Of a stretch of DNA of 64,000 nucleotides, positions 34,147 through 43,272 are shown piece after piece (positions within the stretch are counted from its first letter, which is position 1; the number at the start of each line of letters is the position of its first letter). The stretch is from Caballeronia fortuita (GTDB taxonomy: Bacteria > Pseudomonadota > Gammaproteobacteria > Burkholderiales > Burkholderiaceae): assembly GCF_001544835.2 (NCBI RefSeq), contig NZ_FCNX02000005.1:62001-126000 (forward strand), written 5' to 3'. Below the pieces are notes generated by a model. That model did no database searches, was not told the origin of the DNA, and worked only from the letters and a program-made list of their open reading frames with translations. Both the position numbers and the translations under genes were made by a program.

Positions 34147-35340
34147 ATGGAAGGCTTTGTCACCGACTGGCTCAATCTCGTATTGCGCTGTCTGCACGTC
34201 ATCGTCGCGATTGCATGGATCGGCGAATCGTTCTATTTCGTCGCGCTCGACAACAGTTTGAAACCGCCCACGGACCCGAACGCGCGCCGTCGCGGCGTCT
34301 TCGGCGACTTCTGGCACGTCCACGGCGGCGGCTTCTATCACATGCAGAAGTATTCCGTCGCGCCGCAGGACATGCCGGAGAACCTGCACTGGTCGTTCTG
34401 GCCGTCGTACACCACGTGGATGTCGGGCTTCGGCCTCTTCTTCGTGCTGTATCTGATGTCGCCGAGCACGTATCTCATCGACAAGAGCGTGCTCGACATG
34501 GGCCCGGTCGTCGCCGTATCGGCCGCACTCGGCTTCCTGATGGCCGGCTGGATCGTGTACGACACGCTGTGCCGCGTGCTCGGCACCAACGACAAGCTGC
34601 TCGGCATCTGCGTGGGCATCTACGTGTTGATCGCGGCGTTCATCGCGTGTCATGTGTTCGCGGGCCGCGCGGCGTATCTGATCACCGGCGCGATGATCGC
34701 GACGATCATGTCGGCGAACGTGTTCTTCGTCATCATTCCGGGCCAGCGCAAGATGGTCGCCGCGATGCTGAAGGGCGAGACGCCGAACGCGATCTACGGC
34801 AAGCGCGGCAAGCAGCGCTCCGTGCACAACACGTACTTCACGCTGCCGGTCGTGTTCGCGATGCTGTCGAATCACTACGCGATGACCTACACGCACAAGT
34901 TCAACTGGCTGATCCTCGTGCTCATCATGCTGGCCGGCGCGCTGATCCGTCAGTTCTTCGTGATGCGCCATCGCGGCCAGGTGCTGTGGTACATGCCGGT
35001 CGCGGGTCTCGTGCTGGTCCTCGGCGCGTTTGCATGGACGATGCCCGCGCCGACCGTGCCCGTCGCGCAAGCCGCCGGCGCGCCGACGATCAAGGTCTCC
35101 GACATCCAGCCGATCATCCAGCAACGCTGCGCGACGTGCCACTCCGCGCATCCGACGATGATGGGCAGCGCGCCCGCCGGCGTGTTGCTCGATACGCCCG
35201 CCGAGATCAAGCAGAACGCGCAGCGCGTGCATCAGCAAGCTGTGACGCTGAAGGCGATGCCGCTCGGCAACGTCACGCAGATGACCGATGCGGAGCGCCA
35301 GAAGGTCGCCGCATGGTTCGCGGGCGGCGCGGTCGAATAA
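34147..35340 (+). CDS. puuD: Membrane urate hydroxylase PuuD with C-terminal cytochrome c domain
   Basis: 397 residues from the ATG at 34147, which has GGAGG 4 bp upstream; an in-frame TTG 12 bp earlier is less likely. The N-terminal ~290 residues contain about eight membrane helices, starting WLNLVLRCLHVIVAIAWIGE, with conserved FHVHGGGFYHMQK-type His residues (DFWHVHGGGFYHMQKY). The C-terminal domain is a small cytochrome c: SDIQPIIQQRCATCHSAHPT, with CxxCH at C328-C331-H332 and a likely Met ligand in MPLGNVTQMT. The family oxidises urate to 5-hydroxyisourate and passes electrons to the respiratory chain instead of making peroxide. Confidence 0.95.
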   Translation: MEGFVTDWLNLVLRCLHVIVAIAWIGESFYFVALDNSLKPPTDPNARRRGVFGDFWHVHGGGFYHMQKYSVAPQDMPENLHWSFWPSYTTWMSGFGLFFVLYLMSPSTYLIDKSVLDMGPVVAVSAALGFLMAGWIVYDTLCRVLGTNDKLLGICVGIYVLIAAFIACHVFAGRAAYLITGAMIATIMSANVFFVIIPGQRKMVAAMLKGETPNAIYGKRGKQRSVHNTYFTLPVVFAMLSNHYAMTYTHKFNWLILVLIMLAGALIRQFFVMRHRGQVLWYMPVAGLVLVLGAFAWTMPAPTVPVAQAAGAPTIKVSDIQPIIQQRCATCHSAHPTMMGSAPAGVLLDTPAEIKQNAQRVHQQAVTLKAMPLGNVTQMTDAERQKVAAWFAGGAVE

Positions 35341-35366
35341 GCCTTCCCGCTTCTGTTTCGCCGAAT

Positions 35367-35397
35367 TGCCTCGCTTCGTTCGAAGCGGGGCATTTTT
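35367..35397 (+). terminator. Rho-independent terminator after puuD
   Basis: TGCCTCGCTTCG-TT-CGAAGCGGGGCA followed by TTTTT, between the convergent puuD and threonine aldolase genes. The stem works on both strands, but the T run favours the plus strand. Confidence 0.88.
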
Positions 35398-35400
35398 CAT

Positions 35401-36405
35401 TCAGCGCGCGAAGTAATCCTGCATCGCGCGAACGACGGTGTCGATATCCGCGCGCGACACATCGCGATGCGTGACGAAGCGCGACGCATACAGCATCTGC
35501 ATGAGAATGCCGCGCTCCTTCAGAAACGCCTCGAGCGGCGCGCAATGCGGCCCGGGAATCTGCGCGAAAACCATATTCGTCGCGTGCGACTGCACCTTGA
35601 TCGCGTCGATGCGCGCGAGGCCGGCGGCGAGATGCGCGGCGTTGTCGTGATCTTGCGCGAGACCATCGACGTGATGATCCAGCGCGTACAGGCACGCCGC
35701 GGCGAGCACGCCCGACTGGCGCATGCCGCCGCCGAGCACCTTGCGCCAGCGGCCCGCGACATCGATCAATGCCTTCGATCCGACCAGCACCGAACCGACC
35801 GGCGCGCCCAGCCCTTTCGAAAAGCAGATCGACACCGAATCGAACGGCGCGCACAACTCGCCGACCGCCTTGTCCGATGCCACCGCCGCGTTGAACACGC
35901 GCGCGCCGTCGAGATGGGTCGCGAGACCACGATCGCGCGCGAGCTTCGTCGCCTCGCTCACGTACGACGCCGGCAACACCTTCCCGCCGATGGTGTTTTC
36001 GAGCGCGAAGAGCCGCGTGCGCGCGAAGTGATTGTCGACGGGCTTGATCGCCGCCACGATCTTTTCGAGCGGCAGCGAGCCGTCCGGCGCGTTTTCGATC
36101 GGCTGCGGCTGGATGCTGCCGAGCACCGCCGCGCCGCCGCCTTCGTACTTGTACGTGTGCGCCTGCTGCCCGACGATGTACTCGTCGCCGCGCGCGCAAT
36201 GCGCCATCAGCGCCGCGAGATTGCTTTGCGTGCCGCTCGGGAAAAAGAGCCCCGCTTCCTTGCCCGTGCGCTCCGCGAGCGTGGCCTGCAGCCGGATGAC
36301 GGTGGGATCGTCGCCCCAGACGTCGTCGCCGGTTTCGGCCGCCGACATGGCTGCGAGCATGGACTTGCTGGGACGGGTGACGGTGTCGCTGCGAAGATCG
36401 ATCAT
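35401..36405 (-). CDS. ltaE: Low-specificity L-threonine aldolase
   Basis: 334 residues of fold-type I PLP enzyme. MIDLRSDTVTRPSKSML is the standard start. H83 (QQAHTYKYEGGG), D166 and R169 (THLDGARVFNAA) and the PLP lysine K197 (CFSKGLGAPVGS) are all present. It cleaves L-threonine and L-allo-threonine to glycine and acetaldehyde. It lies downstream of the allantoin operon on the same strand, 110 bp beyond allA and separated from it by a hairpin. Because its partner products are glycine and aldehydes, it may have been placed here by chance or for glyoxylate/glycine metabolism. Confidence 0.93.
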   Translation of the reverse strand: MIDLRSDTVTRPSKSMLAAMSAAETGDDVWGDDPTVIRLQATLAERTGKEAGLFFPSGTQSNLAALMAHCARGDEYIVGQQAHTYKYEGGGAAVLGSIQPQPIENAPDGSLPLEKIVAAIKPVDNHFARTRLFALENTIGGKVLPASYVSEATKLARDRGLATHLDGARVFNAAVASDKAVGELCAPFDSVSICFSKGLGAPVGSVLVGSKALIDVAGRWRKVLGGGMRQSGVLAAACLYALDHHVDGLAQDHDNAAHLAAGLARIDAIKVQSHATNMVFAQIPGPHCAPLEAFLKERGILMQMLYASRFVTHRDVSRADIDTVVRAMQDYFAR

Positions 36406-36450
36406 CGTGGGTTCGGGTCGTCAGGAATGGATCGCCTATATTAACGCCCC

Positions 36451-36490
36451 AAAAGCGAAAGGACCGGCCATACCGCGCCGGTCCCTTTCA
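36451..36490 (-). terminator. Probable terminator for the allantoin operon
   Basis: GGACCGGC and GCCGGTCC (36461-36468 and 36477-36484) pair, extended by AAA/TTT flanks. On the minus strand an imperfect T-rich stretch follows. It lies just past the allA stop. Confidence 0.65.
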
Positions 36491-36515
36491 ATCCTGCAGC
36501 CCGCAAGGAAGCGCC

Positions 36516-37019
36516 TTAACGCAGCGCCTCTTGCGTGAGCCACAACGATTCCTTCAGATCCTGCTCGTTGAGATTCTGCCCTTCGCCGCCGCCGCGATCG
36601 ACGACGATGTAATCGCTCACCTTGCCCAGCGCGAGCAGCGGATGATGCCACACGCCTTTCGCATAGTTCACGCCCTGCCAGCCGCTCGTGACGAACGCGC
36701 GGATCTTCGATTCGTCGAGATCGCCCGCGGGCGCGACGACGACGAGATACGGCCGGTCATCGAGCGGAATGAACGCCTGGCTGCCGAGCGGATGCCGCTC
36801 CATCATCTTGCATTCGAACGGCAGCGTGCGCGGCTGACCGCGAAACAGATTGACGATGGCATGGCCGCCGCCATCCGTCACGTCGACCTTGCACAGATCG
36901 TGGAAGCGGATCGTGGTGCCGAGGTTGATCGGAATCTGCTTCGCGCCTTCGAGCTCGATGACATCGCCATAAGGCTCGAACGCGGCGCGCGTCAACGGCA
37001 CGATCTCCAGCTTTTTCAT
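36516..37019 (-). CDS. allA: Ureidoglycolate lyase AllA
   Basis: 167 residues, the normal AllA length. Conserved stretches are [35 protein letters not shown] and [20 protein letters not shown], the last with the catalytic-site HH. It splits ureidoglycolate to glyoxylate and urea, the final step of this pathway. Its ATG overlaps the allantoicase stop by 4 bp (ATGA), so translation is coupled. Urea would require a urease encoded elsewhere. Confidence 0.96.
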   Translation of the reverse strand: MKKLEIVPLTRAAFEPYGDVIELEGAKQIPINLGTTIRFHDLCKVDVTDGGGHAIVNLFRGQPRTLPFECKMMERHPLGSQAFIPLDDRPYLVVVAPAGDLDESKIRAFVTSGWQGVNYAKGVWHHPLLALGKVSDYIVVDRGGGEGQNLNEQDLKESLWLTQEALR

Positions 37020-38023
37020 GATGCGAGCGTTCCGAAGAGACGAAGACGCGACACGCCGCCGTCAGGGTAGATGTTGAAGCGCACGTGCGTCACGGGCCCG
37101 AGCGCGGCCACTTCCGACTCGAAGAAATGCTGCTTGTCCATCTGCAGCTTCTGCTCGCCGAGCAGCACGGGCCAGAACATCGCCTGCGTGACGAGCGAGC
37201 TGTCCGTGCCGCCCTTCACGTACGCCGCCTGCAACGAACAGCGGTCCGGGAAGTTGCCCTTGAAGTGCGCGGTATCGACTTCGACTTTCTTGATGATGCC
37301 CGGCTGCGCCAGCGCGACGATACACCAGTCGTTGCCCGGCTCGCGACGACGGCGCGTTTCCCAGCCGTCGCCCATGTTCACGCCGCGCCCCGGCATCAGC
37401 AAGGTCGATGCGAGACCGAAGTGCTGGTTGTTCGTGCCGACCATGTACGCGCCGTTTTCCATCGCGCCGAGATCGACGAGCTCATTGCGGTCCGCGTTGC
37501 TCCAGTCGAGCTGCGGCTGGCCGTAGACACGCAGACGCGCGATGCCGCCATCGGGATAGATGTTCACGCGCAGATGCGTGAACGGCTGCTCCGCGCGGAC
37601 GTCGAGATAATGGTGGCTGTTGCCCTGGAGCGTGGTCGACGGGACGATTTCGGTCCATTGTGCCGGTGCCTCGCCGTCGGCCGCATAGCCACCTTCGATC
37701 GACGCCGCCGGCGGGAAGTTGCCGGTGAAATGGCTCGTATCGAGATCGATGCCCTTGATCACGCCCGGACGCGCCAGCTTGACGATGCACCAGTCATAAC
37801 CCGTCGTGCGCTTGCGGCGGGTTTCCCAGCCGTCCATCCACTTGCCGTGATCGTCGTACTTGCCGGGAATGAACACCGCCGGCTCCGGGTTCAGCATGCG
37901 TTCCTTCGGCGCGAAGAAATCGTCGCTCGCCTCGAGCGCCTGCGCGCCCAGACGCGGGTCCGCAAGGTTCACATAGCGGCGCGTGAATTCGGGCGCGTTG
38001 GGATCGAGTGTGGGGATTGCCAT
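37016..38023 (-). CDS. alc: Allantoicase
   Basis: 335 residues built from two tandem copies of the allantoicase domain. Copy one contains [20 protein letters not shown] and [20 protein letters not shown]; copy two contains [20 protein letters not shown] and [20 protein letters not shown]. Both copies end with an R-x-N-I-Y-PDGG-x-x-RLR motif. It hydrolyses allantoate to (S)-ureidoglycolate and urea. Use of allantoicase rather than an ammonia-releasing allantoate amidohydrolase means nitrogen leaves as urea. Confidence 0.97.
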   Translation of the reverse strand: MAIPTLDPNAPEFTRRYVNLADPRLGAQALEASDDFFAPKERMLNPEPAVFIPGKYDDHGKWMDGWETRRKRTTGYDWCIVKLARPGVIKGIDLDTSHFTGNFPPAASIEGGYAADGEAPAQWTEIVPSTTLQGNSHHYLDVRAEQPFTHLRVNIYPDGGIARLRVYGQPQLDWSNADRNELVDLGAMENGAYMVGTNNQHFGLASTLLMPGRGVNMGDGWETRRRREPGNDWCIVALAQPGIIKKVEVDTAHFKGNFPDRCSLQAAYVKGGTDSSLVTQAMFWPVLLGEQKLQMDKQHFFESEVAALGPVTHVRFNIYPDGGVSRLRLFGTLAS

Positions 38024-38077
38024 TTGTCTCTGTCCTTGCTTTCGTTCGTTACGGTGATGCGGAGCACGCAGTCTCAG

Positions 38078-38107
38078 GCGGCCTTAAGCGGCCTCAAGCG
38101 GCCTCGA
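38078..38107. repeat. Three tandem 10-bp repeats at the uraD 3' end
   Basis: GCGGCCTTAA, GCGGCCTCAA and GCGGCCTCGA follow one another, covering the last codons of uraD and the start of the uraD-alc spacer. Slippage here would change the C-terminus of UraD. Confidence 0.7.
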
Positions 38108-38618
38108 TGAGGTCGTTCAATCGGAAACCGGCGATCCGGTAAATCTGGTCGAGACTCGTGCGCAGTTCTTCGGCGCGGTCATGATTCACGCGCTCCTCGA
38201 AGTTCGCGATGATGCCGTGCCGGTCATAGCCGCGCACCGCGAGAATGAACGGAAAGCCGAACTTCTCGCGATACTGCGTGTTGAGCGATTGCAGACGGTC
38301 GAACTCTTGCTGCGTGCAGAGGCTCAGGCCCGCGCCGCTCTGCTCGCGCGTCGATTCGGCGGTCAGTTCGCCACGCACCGCCGCCTTGCCCGCGAGTTCC
38401 GGGTGAGCGTTGATGAGCGCGAGCTGCTTGTCGGCGCCGGCGGTTTCGACGATATGCGACATCGCCGCGTGCAACGCATCGATGTCCTTGAACGGACGCT
38501 TGAGCGCCGCCGCTTCCGGCACCCACGGCGAATGCTCGAAGATACCGGCGAGCACCGTCACGAACGTGTCGGCGGGCATGGTGTTGAGTTGGTCGAGTGT
38601 GTATTGCATCGCCTTCAT
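38094..38618 (-). CDS. uraD: OHCU decarboxylase
   Basis: 174 residues. The catalytic His is H72 in LINAHPELAGKAA; other family features are FEHSPWVPEAA near residue 28 and KFGFPFILAVRGYDRHGIIA near 120-140. The enzyme decarboxylates OHCU to S-(+)-allantoin, keeping product chirality. The ATG overlaps the puuE stop (ATGA). A second Met three codons later is possible. uraH is far away on the other strand, so the three urate-to-allantoin steps are split between two transcription units. Confidence 0.95.
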   Translation of the reverse strand: MKAMQYTLDQLNTMPADTFVTVLAGIFEHSPWVPEAAALKRPFKDIDALHAAMSHIVETAGADKQLALINAHPELAGKAAVRGELTAESTREQSGAGLSLCTQQEFDRLQSLNTQYREKFGFPFILAVRGYDRHGIIANFEERVNHDRAEELRTSLDQIYRIAGFRLNDLIEAA

Positions 38619-39565
38619 GCCGCCGTCCCGTTGTTAGCTTTGTCGAAAGGATGTTGCTCGCGCCAGTGACGCGCGATGTCGATACGACGCGTGACCCACA
38701 CGCGATCGTGCTTCTCGATGTGATCGAGAAATTTCTGCAGGCCGCGGAAGCGTCCGGGGCGGCCGAGCAAACGGCAGTGCATGCCGATGGAAAGCATCTT
38801 CGGCGCTTCGTCGCCTTCTTCGTAGAGCACGTCGAACGCGTCTTTCAGATACGTGAAGAAGTGCTCGCCCGTGTTGAAGCCTTGCGGCGTGGCGAAACGC
38901 ATGTCGTTGGTGTCGAGCGTGTACGGCACGATCAGATGCGGCTTCTTCTCGCCGCCCGTCACTTCGACTTCGGTCCAGAACGGCAGGTCGTCGCCGTAAT
39001 TGTCCGAGTCGTACAGGAAGCCGCCGTATTCCGCGACCAGCCGATGCGTATTGGGACTGTCGCGCCCGGTGTACCATCCGAGCGGCCGCACGCCCGTCAC
39101 GCGCTCGATCGCTTCCATGCCGAGGCGCATGTGCTCCGCTTCCTTCTCCGGCGACATGTCCTGATAGTGGATCCAGCGATAGCCGTGACACGCGATCTCG
39201 TGTCCCAGTTCGACGAACGCCTTCGCCAGTTCCGGATGCCGCTCGATTGCCATGCCGACGCCGAAAATCGTCAACGGCATGCCGCGCTTCTCGAACTCAC
39301 GCAGAATGCGCCACACGCCCGCGCGCGACCCGTATTCGTAGATCGACTCCATGCTCATGTGGCGCGAAGGATACGCCGCCGCGCCCACGATCTCCGACAG
39401 GAACTGCTCCGAGCCCGGATCGCCATGCAGCACGCAGTTCTCGCCGCCCTCTTCGTAATTGAGCACGAATTGCACGGCGACGCGCGCGCGTCCCGGCCAG
39501 TTCGCCTGCACCGGGTGGCGGCCGTAGCCGATCAGGTCGCGTGGGTAATGAGGATCGAGTGACAT
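38615..39565 (-). CDS. puuE: Allantoinase PuuE (polysaccharide-deacetylase fold)
   Basis: 316 residues from the ATG at 39565; an in-frame TTG six codons earlier is an alternative. The family start YPRDLIGYGRHPVQANWPGR and NYEEGGENCVLHGDPGSEQF are diagnostic. The NodB-like fold shows ELGHEIACHGYRWIHYQDMS and GWYTGRDSPNTHRLVAEYGG. It is a cofactor-independent allantoinase, unrelated to the AllB amidohydrolase, and opens allantoin to allantoate. It is overlapped by uraD downstream. Confidence 0.95.
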   Translation of the reverse strand: MSLDPHYPRDLIGYGRHPVQANWPGRARVAVQFVLNYEEGGENCVLHGDPGSEQFLSEIVGAAAYPSRHMSMESIYEYGSRAGVWRILREFEKRGMPLTIFGVGMAIERHPELAKAFVELGHEIACHGYRWIHYQDMSPEKEAEHMRLGMEAIERVTGVRPLGWYTGRDSPNTHRLVAEYGGFLYDSDNYGDDLPFWTEVEVTGGEKKPHLIVPYTLDTNDMRFATPQGFNTGEHFFTYLKDAFDVLYEEGDEAPKMLSIGMHCRLLGRPGRFRGLQKFLDHIEKHDRVWVTRRIDIARHWREQHPFDKANNGTAA

Positions 39566-39698
39566 GGCTGGCGTTGTGCTCAAGCGTTGGAGAACGGGAT
39601 TGTCGACGATTCAGTGTAGCTAAAAGACCCGGACGCGCCCATACATCAGGTCAGATATTCCGGGTCACGTCGTCGGTATGTGCCGGCGCGGAAAACCG

Positions 39699-40433
39699 TC
39701 AGCGCGGGCTGAAATCGGACAGCACGCCGTCGTACCGTTTCGTGAGCGGGCGCGCATAGTCGCCGCGTTTTGCCGTATGCAGCCTCAGTGCGATCAACGC
39801 CTCCGCCCATTTCACCGCCGCCGTCACGCCTTCCACGACCGGCGCGCCGATCGCGTCCTCCACTGCGCGGCAGAACTCCGCCATGCCCGCGCAGCCCAGC
39901 ACGATCGCGTCCGAGCCGTCTTCGTCGAGCGCGCGGCGGCATTCGTCGACGATCGTCCGGCGCGCGGGCGATCCGGGCACGTCGAGTTCGAGCACGGGCA
40001 CATCCGTCGCACGCACGTTCTTGCAAAAGCGCGTCATGCCGTAGCGCTCCGCGAGGTGCCAGGCCATGCCGACCGTGCGCTGCAACGTCGTGACGACGGA
40101 AAACCCCGGCGCGATGACGCTCGCCGCGTGCATCGCCGCCTCCGCGATGCCGATAACCGGCCCGTGCGCCAGTTCGCGGGCGGCGTAGAGGGCCGGGTCG
40201 CCGAAGCACGCGATCACGTAGCCGTCGAAGCCCTGCCTCTCGCCCGCTTCCACTTCGGCAAGCAGTCCGAGCGACGCGATCGCTTCGTCATGGTAGCCTT
40301 CGATGGACGGCGGGCCCATCGTCGGGCTCACCGCGACGATCTCCGTGCCGGGCGCCGCGACCTCGCGGGCGCAGCGGCCCATCGAGTCGGTCATGCGCTG
40401 CGTCGTGTTCGGATTGATCAGTTTGATGCGCAT
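39699..40433 (-). CDS. Hydantoin/allantoin racemase family protein
   Basis: 244 residues of the Asp/Glu racemase superfamily, hydantoin racemase branch: MRIKLINPNTTQRMTDSMGR, GYVIACFGDPALYAARELAH and DAIVLGCAGMAEFCRAVEDA. The two Cys (ACFGDP and LGCAGM) are the expected acid/base pair. Placed between the permease and allantoinase genes, it most likely interconverts R- and S-allantoin so that externally supplied allantoin can be used completely. Hydantoin racemisation is the alternative. Confidence 0.87.
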   Translation of the reverse strand: MRIKLINPNTTQRMTDSMGRCAREVAAPGTEIVAVSPTMGPPSIEGYHDEAIASLGLLAEVEAGERQGFDGYVIACFGDPALYAARELAHGPVIGIAEAAMHAASVIAPGFSVVTTLQRTVGMAWHLAERYGMTRFCKNVRATDVPVLELDVPGSPARRTIVDECRRALDEDGSDAIVLGCAGMAEFCRAVEDAIGAPVVEGVTAAVKWAEALIALRLHTAKRGDYARPLTKRYDGVLSDFSPR

Positions 40434-40485
40434 TGCTGTTCTCCACTGCTTTGGATGGTTCTCTCAGGTTCTGTGTGTCTATTTT

Positions 40486-41991
40486 TCAGACTTCGCGTTT
40501 GCGGTCGGCGAGGAAGTAATAGAACACCGCGCCCAGGCCCGCACCGATGAACCACGAGAAGTTCGCGGCGCCTTCGAGCGACGGCAGCATCACGCAAAGA
40601 ATCGCGATCACGGCGGCAGGCAGGAGCGCCATCACCGCGCGGCGATTCACGCCCTTCGTGTACCAGTATTTGCCTTCTTCGGACACCGTGTAGAGATCGT
40701 CGACGGCGAGCTTGCCGCGCTTCACCATATAGAAGTCGAGAATCAGCACGCCATACAAAGGTCCGATGAAGCTGCCGAGAATATCCAGCGTGTAGTGGAT
40801 CACGGCCGGATTGTTGAAGAGGTTCCACGGCGTGATGAAGATCGACGCCACCGCGGCCATCATTCCGCCCATGCGCCAGCTGATGAGCTTCGGCGCGACG
40901 TTCGAGAAGTCGAAAGCCGGCGACACGAAGTTCGCGACGATGTTGATGCCGATGGTTGCGATCGTGAAAGTCAGCGCGCCGAGGATCACCGCGCTCGGAT
41001 GATCGATGCGGCCCACGGTCTCGACCGGATCGGTGATCAGCTGGCCGAACACCGGCAAGGTGGCCGCGGTCGTGATGACGGTCACGAGCGAGAACGCGAG
41101 GAAGTTGACCGGCAGACCCCAGAAGTTGCCGCGCTTCACGCTGCGAAAGCTCTTGCCGTAGCGCGAGAAGTCGCCGAAGTTGAGCATCGGGCCGGAGAAG
41201 TACGACACGACGAGCGAGATCGCGGTGATCATCACGGGAATCACTTCCATGCCGTGGTATTTCACGCCGCCGAGATTCAGTCCGATGTTGCCGAGGCCCG
41301 CGCGCCACACCATGTAGCCGGCGAGAATGAACATCACGACATAGACGGCGGGACCGGCGAAGTCGATGAACTTCTTGATCATCTCCATGCCGCGCCAGAA
41401 CACGACGGCCTGCAAGACCCACAGCAGCATGAAGCCCGCCCAGCCGAGCGCCGAAAGACCGACGAAGCCGTACTTGTGGACATCGGCATAGGGCATCAGC
41501 GACGGCACGAACTTCAGCACGACGATGACGAGCGCGCTCGACGCCAGATACGTCTGGATGCCGTACCAAGCCACCGCGATCAACCCGCGAATCACCGCTG
41601 GAATGTTCGCGCCGAGCACGCCGAATGTCGCACGGCACGCGACGGGATACGGCACGCCCGCCACCTGGCTCGGCTTCGCGATCATGTTGCACAACACGTT
41701 CACGAGCCCGATGCCGATCAGCAACGATACGAGCACCTGCCAGCTCGTCAGGCCGAGCGCGAAGAGGCTGCCCGCGAATACGTAGCCGCCGACGCTGTGC
41801 ACGTCGGACATCCAGAACGCGAAGATGTTGTATGCGCCCCAGGTCTGATTCTTGAGCGGCGCGAGATCCTCGTTGTAGAGGCGGTCGCTGTAACCGGCGG
41901 GCAGGTTCGGATCGTGTCCGGATGTCTGCTCTTCATACTCGTTTTCAAGCGGCGGCAAAGCTGAACTGCCGGATGCACTGAACTGGGCCAT
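40486..41991 (-). CDS. NCS1-family nucleobase:cation symporter (allantoin/hydantoin permease-like)
   Basis: 501 residues with about 12 membrane helices. After the cytoplasmic start, NEDLAPLKNQTWGAYNIFAF is the NCS1 signature. Further family segments are FGVLGANIPAVIRGLIAVAW (the substrate-site GANI...R-G-x-x-x-x-x-W), PEWAG-like WAGFMLLWVLQ and DFSRYGKSFRSVKRGNFWGL. A GGAG site lies upstream of the ATG. Position as first structural gene of the allantoin operon suggests allantoin as substrate; uric acid, uracil or hydantoin cannot be excluded. Confidence 0.9.
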   Translation of the reverse strand: MAQFSASGSSALPPLENEYEEQTSGHDPNLPAGYSDRLYNEDLAPLKNQTWGAYNIFAFWMSDVHSVGGYVFAGSLFALGLTSWQVLVSLLIGIGLVNVLCNMIAKPSQVAGVPYPVACRATFGVLGANIPAVIRGLIAVAWYGIQTYLASSALVIVVLKFVPSLMPYADVHKYGFVGLSALGWAGFMLLWVLQAVVFWRGMEMIKKFIDFAGPAVYVVMFILAGYMVWRAGLGNIGLNLGGVKYHGMEVIPVMITAISLVVSYFSGPMLNFGDFSRYGKSFRSVKRGNFWGLPVNFLAFSLVTVITTAATLPVFGQLITDPVETVGRIDHPSAVILGALTFTIATIGINIVANFVSPAFDFSNVAPKLISWRMGGMMAAVASIFITPWNLFNNPAVIHYTLDILGSFIGPLYGVLILDFYMVKRGKLAVDDLYTVSEEGKYWYTKGVNRRAVMALLPAAVIAILCVMLPSLEGAANFSWFIGAGLGAVFYYFLADRKREV

Positions 41992-42376
41992 GACGTCTCC
42001 TTCATTGGCTGCTTGCGTAATGAAAAAACTGCAAACACCCGAGTGAAGCTTCGATCGGATGCCTTCGCTGCGGTCTCGATGATTCGATCCAGCGCGGCAT
42101 TCTTTGGATTTGCGTTTGCGCCTTTGGGCTTACGGCCGAGAGCGCGCGGGCATTGACCCGTCACGCCCGCCCAGCGGCGACTTTCATTTCACGCTCACAC
42201 GAGCGTCCTGTTCGATGCGACGCACGCCGCGCTTCCTTGCGCGTGCGACTCTCCGCGCGCTTTGCGCATGCGCGCGAAAGCACGGTGTCCGATTAAGTAG
42301 TCCTGCTTGATTCAGCCGATGGCGGGTTCTCCGATCCGCCGCCCTTCCGCCCTATCTATCGAGCGCCTTTTCGGCG
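41992..42376. other. 385-bp gap between gntR and the NCS1 permease gene
   Basis: Should hold the promoter of the allantoin operon if it is separate from gntR. No conserved frame, repeat or TTGT-N2-ACAA-type operator was seen here. Short Arg-rich frames look like chance. Confidence 0.5.
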
Positions 42377-43099
42377 TCAGACGGGCCTCGTGAACACTTC
42401 CTTCAGATCGACCGCGCCGCGCGCCGGCCGCTCCAGCATCTTTAATTCGACGTCGCGCAGATGTTGCGCCATCAGGACGCCGGCTTTCGCCGCATCGCCG
42501 GCATCGAGCGCGGCGAGAATGTCTTCGTGATCTTCGAACGAACACGAACTCTTGCCGAGCGATTCATACAGCGCCGAGATCAGCGTCGAACGCGCGACGA
42601 GCCCCGACAGGCATTCGCACAGCACCGTGTTGCCGGTGAGCGCCGCGAGTTCGGTGTGGAACTCGCCGGAAAGCCGTATCCATGACGAGAAATCGTGGCT
42701 TTCGAAAGCGCGGCGCTCTTTTCCGATCGTCGCGCTGATCGACTTCAGCCGGCGTACGCCGTGCCCTTGCGCGATCCGCTCCACGACCGCCAGCTCGATG
42801 ATGCGGCGCATCTCGAAGACTTCATGCACTTCCTGCAGCGAAGGACTCGCGACGAACGCGCCGCGATTCGGCTCGAGATCGACGAGCTTTTCGTTCGCCA
42901 GTTGCGCGAGCGCCTGGCGGACTGGACCGCGCTTCACGTCGAACACTTCGCACAATTGCGCTTCGGTCAGCTTCGCGCCCGGCGCCAGCCGATGCTCGAG
43001 GATCGCGGCGCGGATATTCTCGGCGATCGACTCGGCATTCGCCCCGTTCGAAGCGGCATCCGAAGCATTCGATGCGGCACTACGCTTGGTGTCGGACAT
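42377..43099 (-). CDS. GntR-family (FCD) transcriptional regulator
   Basis: 240 residues. After a variable start, the winged helix reads ENIRAAILEHRLAPGAKLTE then AQLCEVFDVKRGPVRQALAQ and LVDLEPNRGAFVASPSLQEV. The FCD effector domain follows (EVFEMRRIIELAVVERIAQG) with His residues suited to a metal site, such as EFHTELAALTG and AQHLRDVELKM. Located directly upstream of the allantoin operon on the same strand, it probably represses it and responds to a pathway intermediate. Two operator-like sites lie in its own promoter region. Confidence 0.92.
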   Translation of the reverse strand: MSDTKRSAASNASDAASNGANAESIAENIRAAILEHRLAPGAKLTEAQLCEVFDVKRGPVRQALAQLANEKLVDLEPNRGAFVASPSLQEVHEVFEMRRIIELAVVERIAQGHGVRRLKSISATIGKERRAFESHDFSSWIRLSGEFHTELAALTGNTVLCECLSGLVARSTLISALYESLGKSSCSFEDHEDILAALDAGDAAKAGVLMAQHLRDVELKMLERPARGAVDLKEVFTRPV

Positions 43100-43143
43100 G
43101 ATGTGCTCGCTTGCATGTTAAGCATCTTAGAATCGACATAAAG

Positions 43144-43155
43144 ATTGTCAACAAT
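43144..43155. promoter_or_regulatory. GntR operator candidate 1
   Basis: ATTGTCAACAAT is a palindrome of the TTGT-N2-ACAA type favoured by FCD-GntR regulators, located 45 bp ahead of the gntR start. Confidence 0.65.
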
Positions 43156-43272
43156 TCATTTTAAAAACGCGCCGATGCGCGCGCAAATTTGGTCTGCGTA
43201 TGCTTTCGAAGCCTAGGAAGGACAAGGCTTCCACGGAATTTCATGCGTTTTTGTCAGCATTGCCAGCACTTT

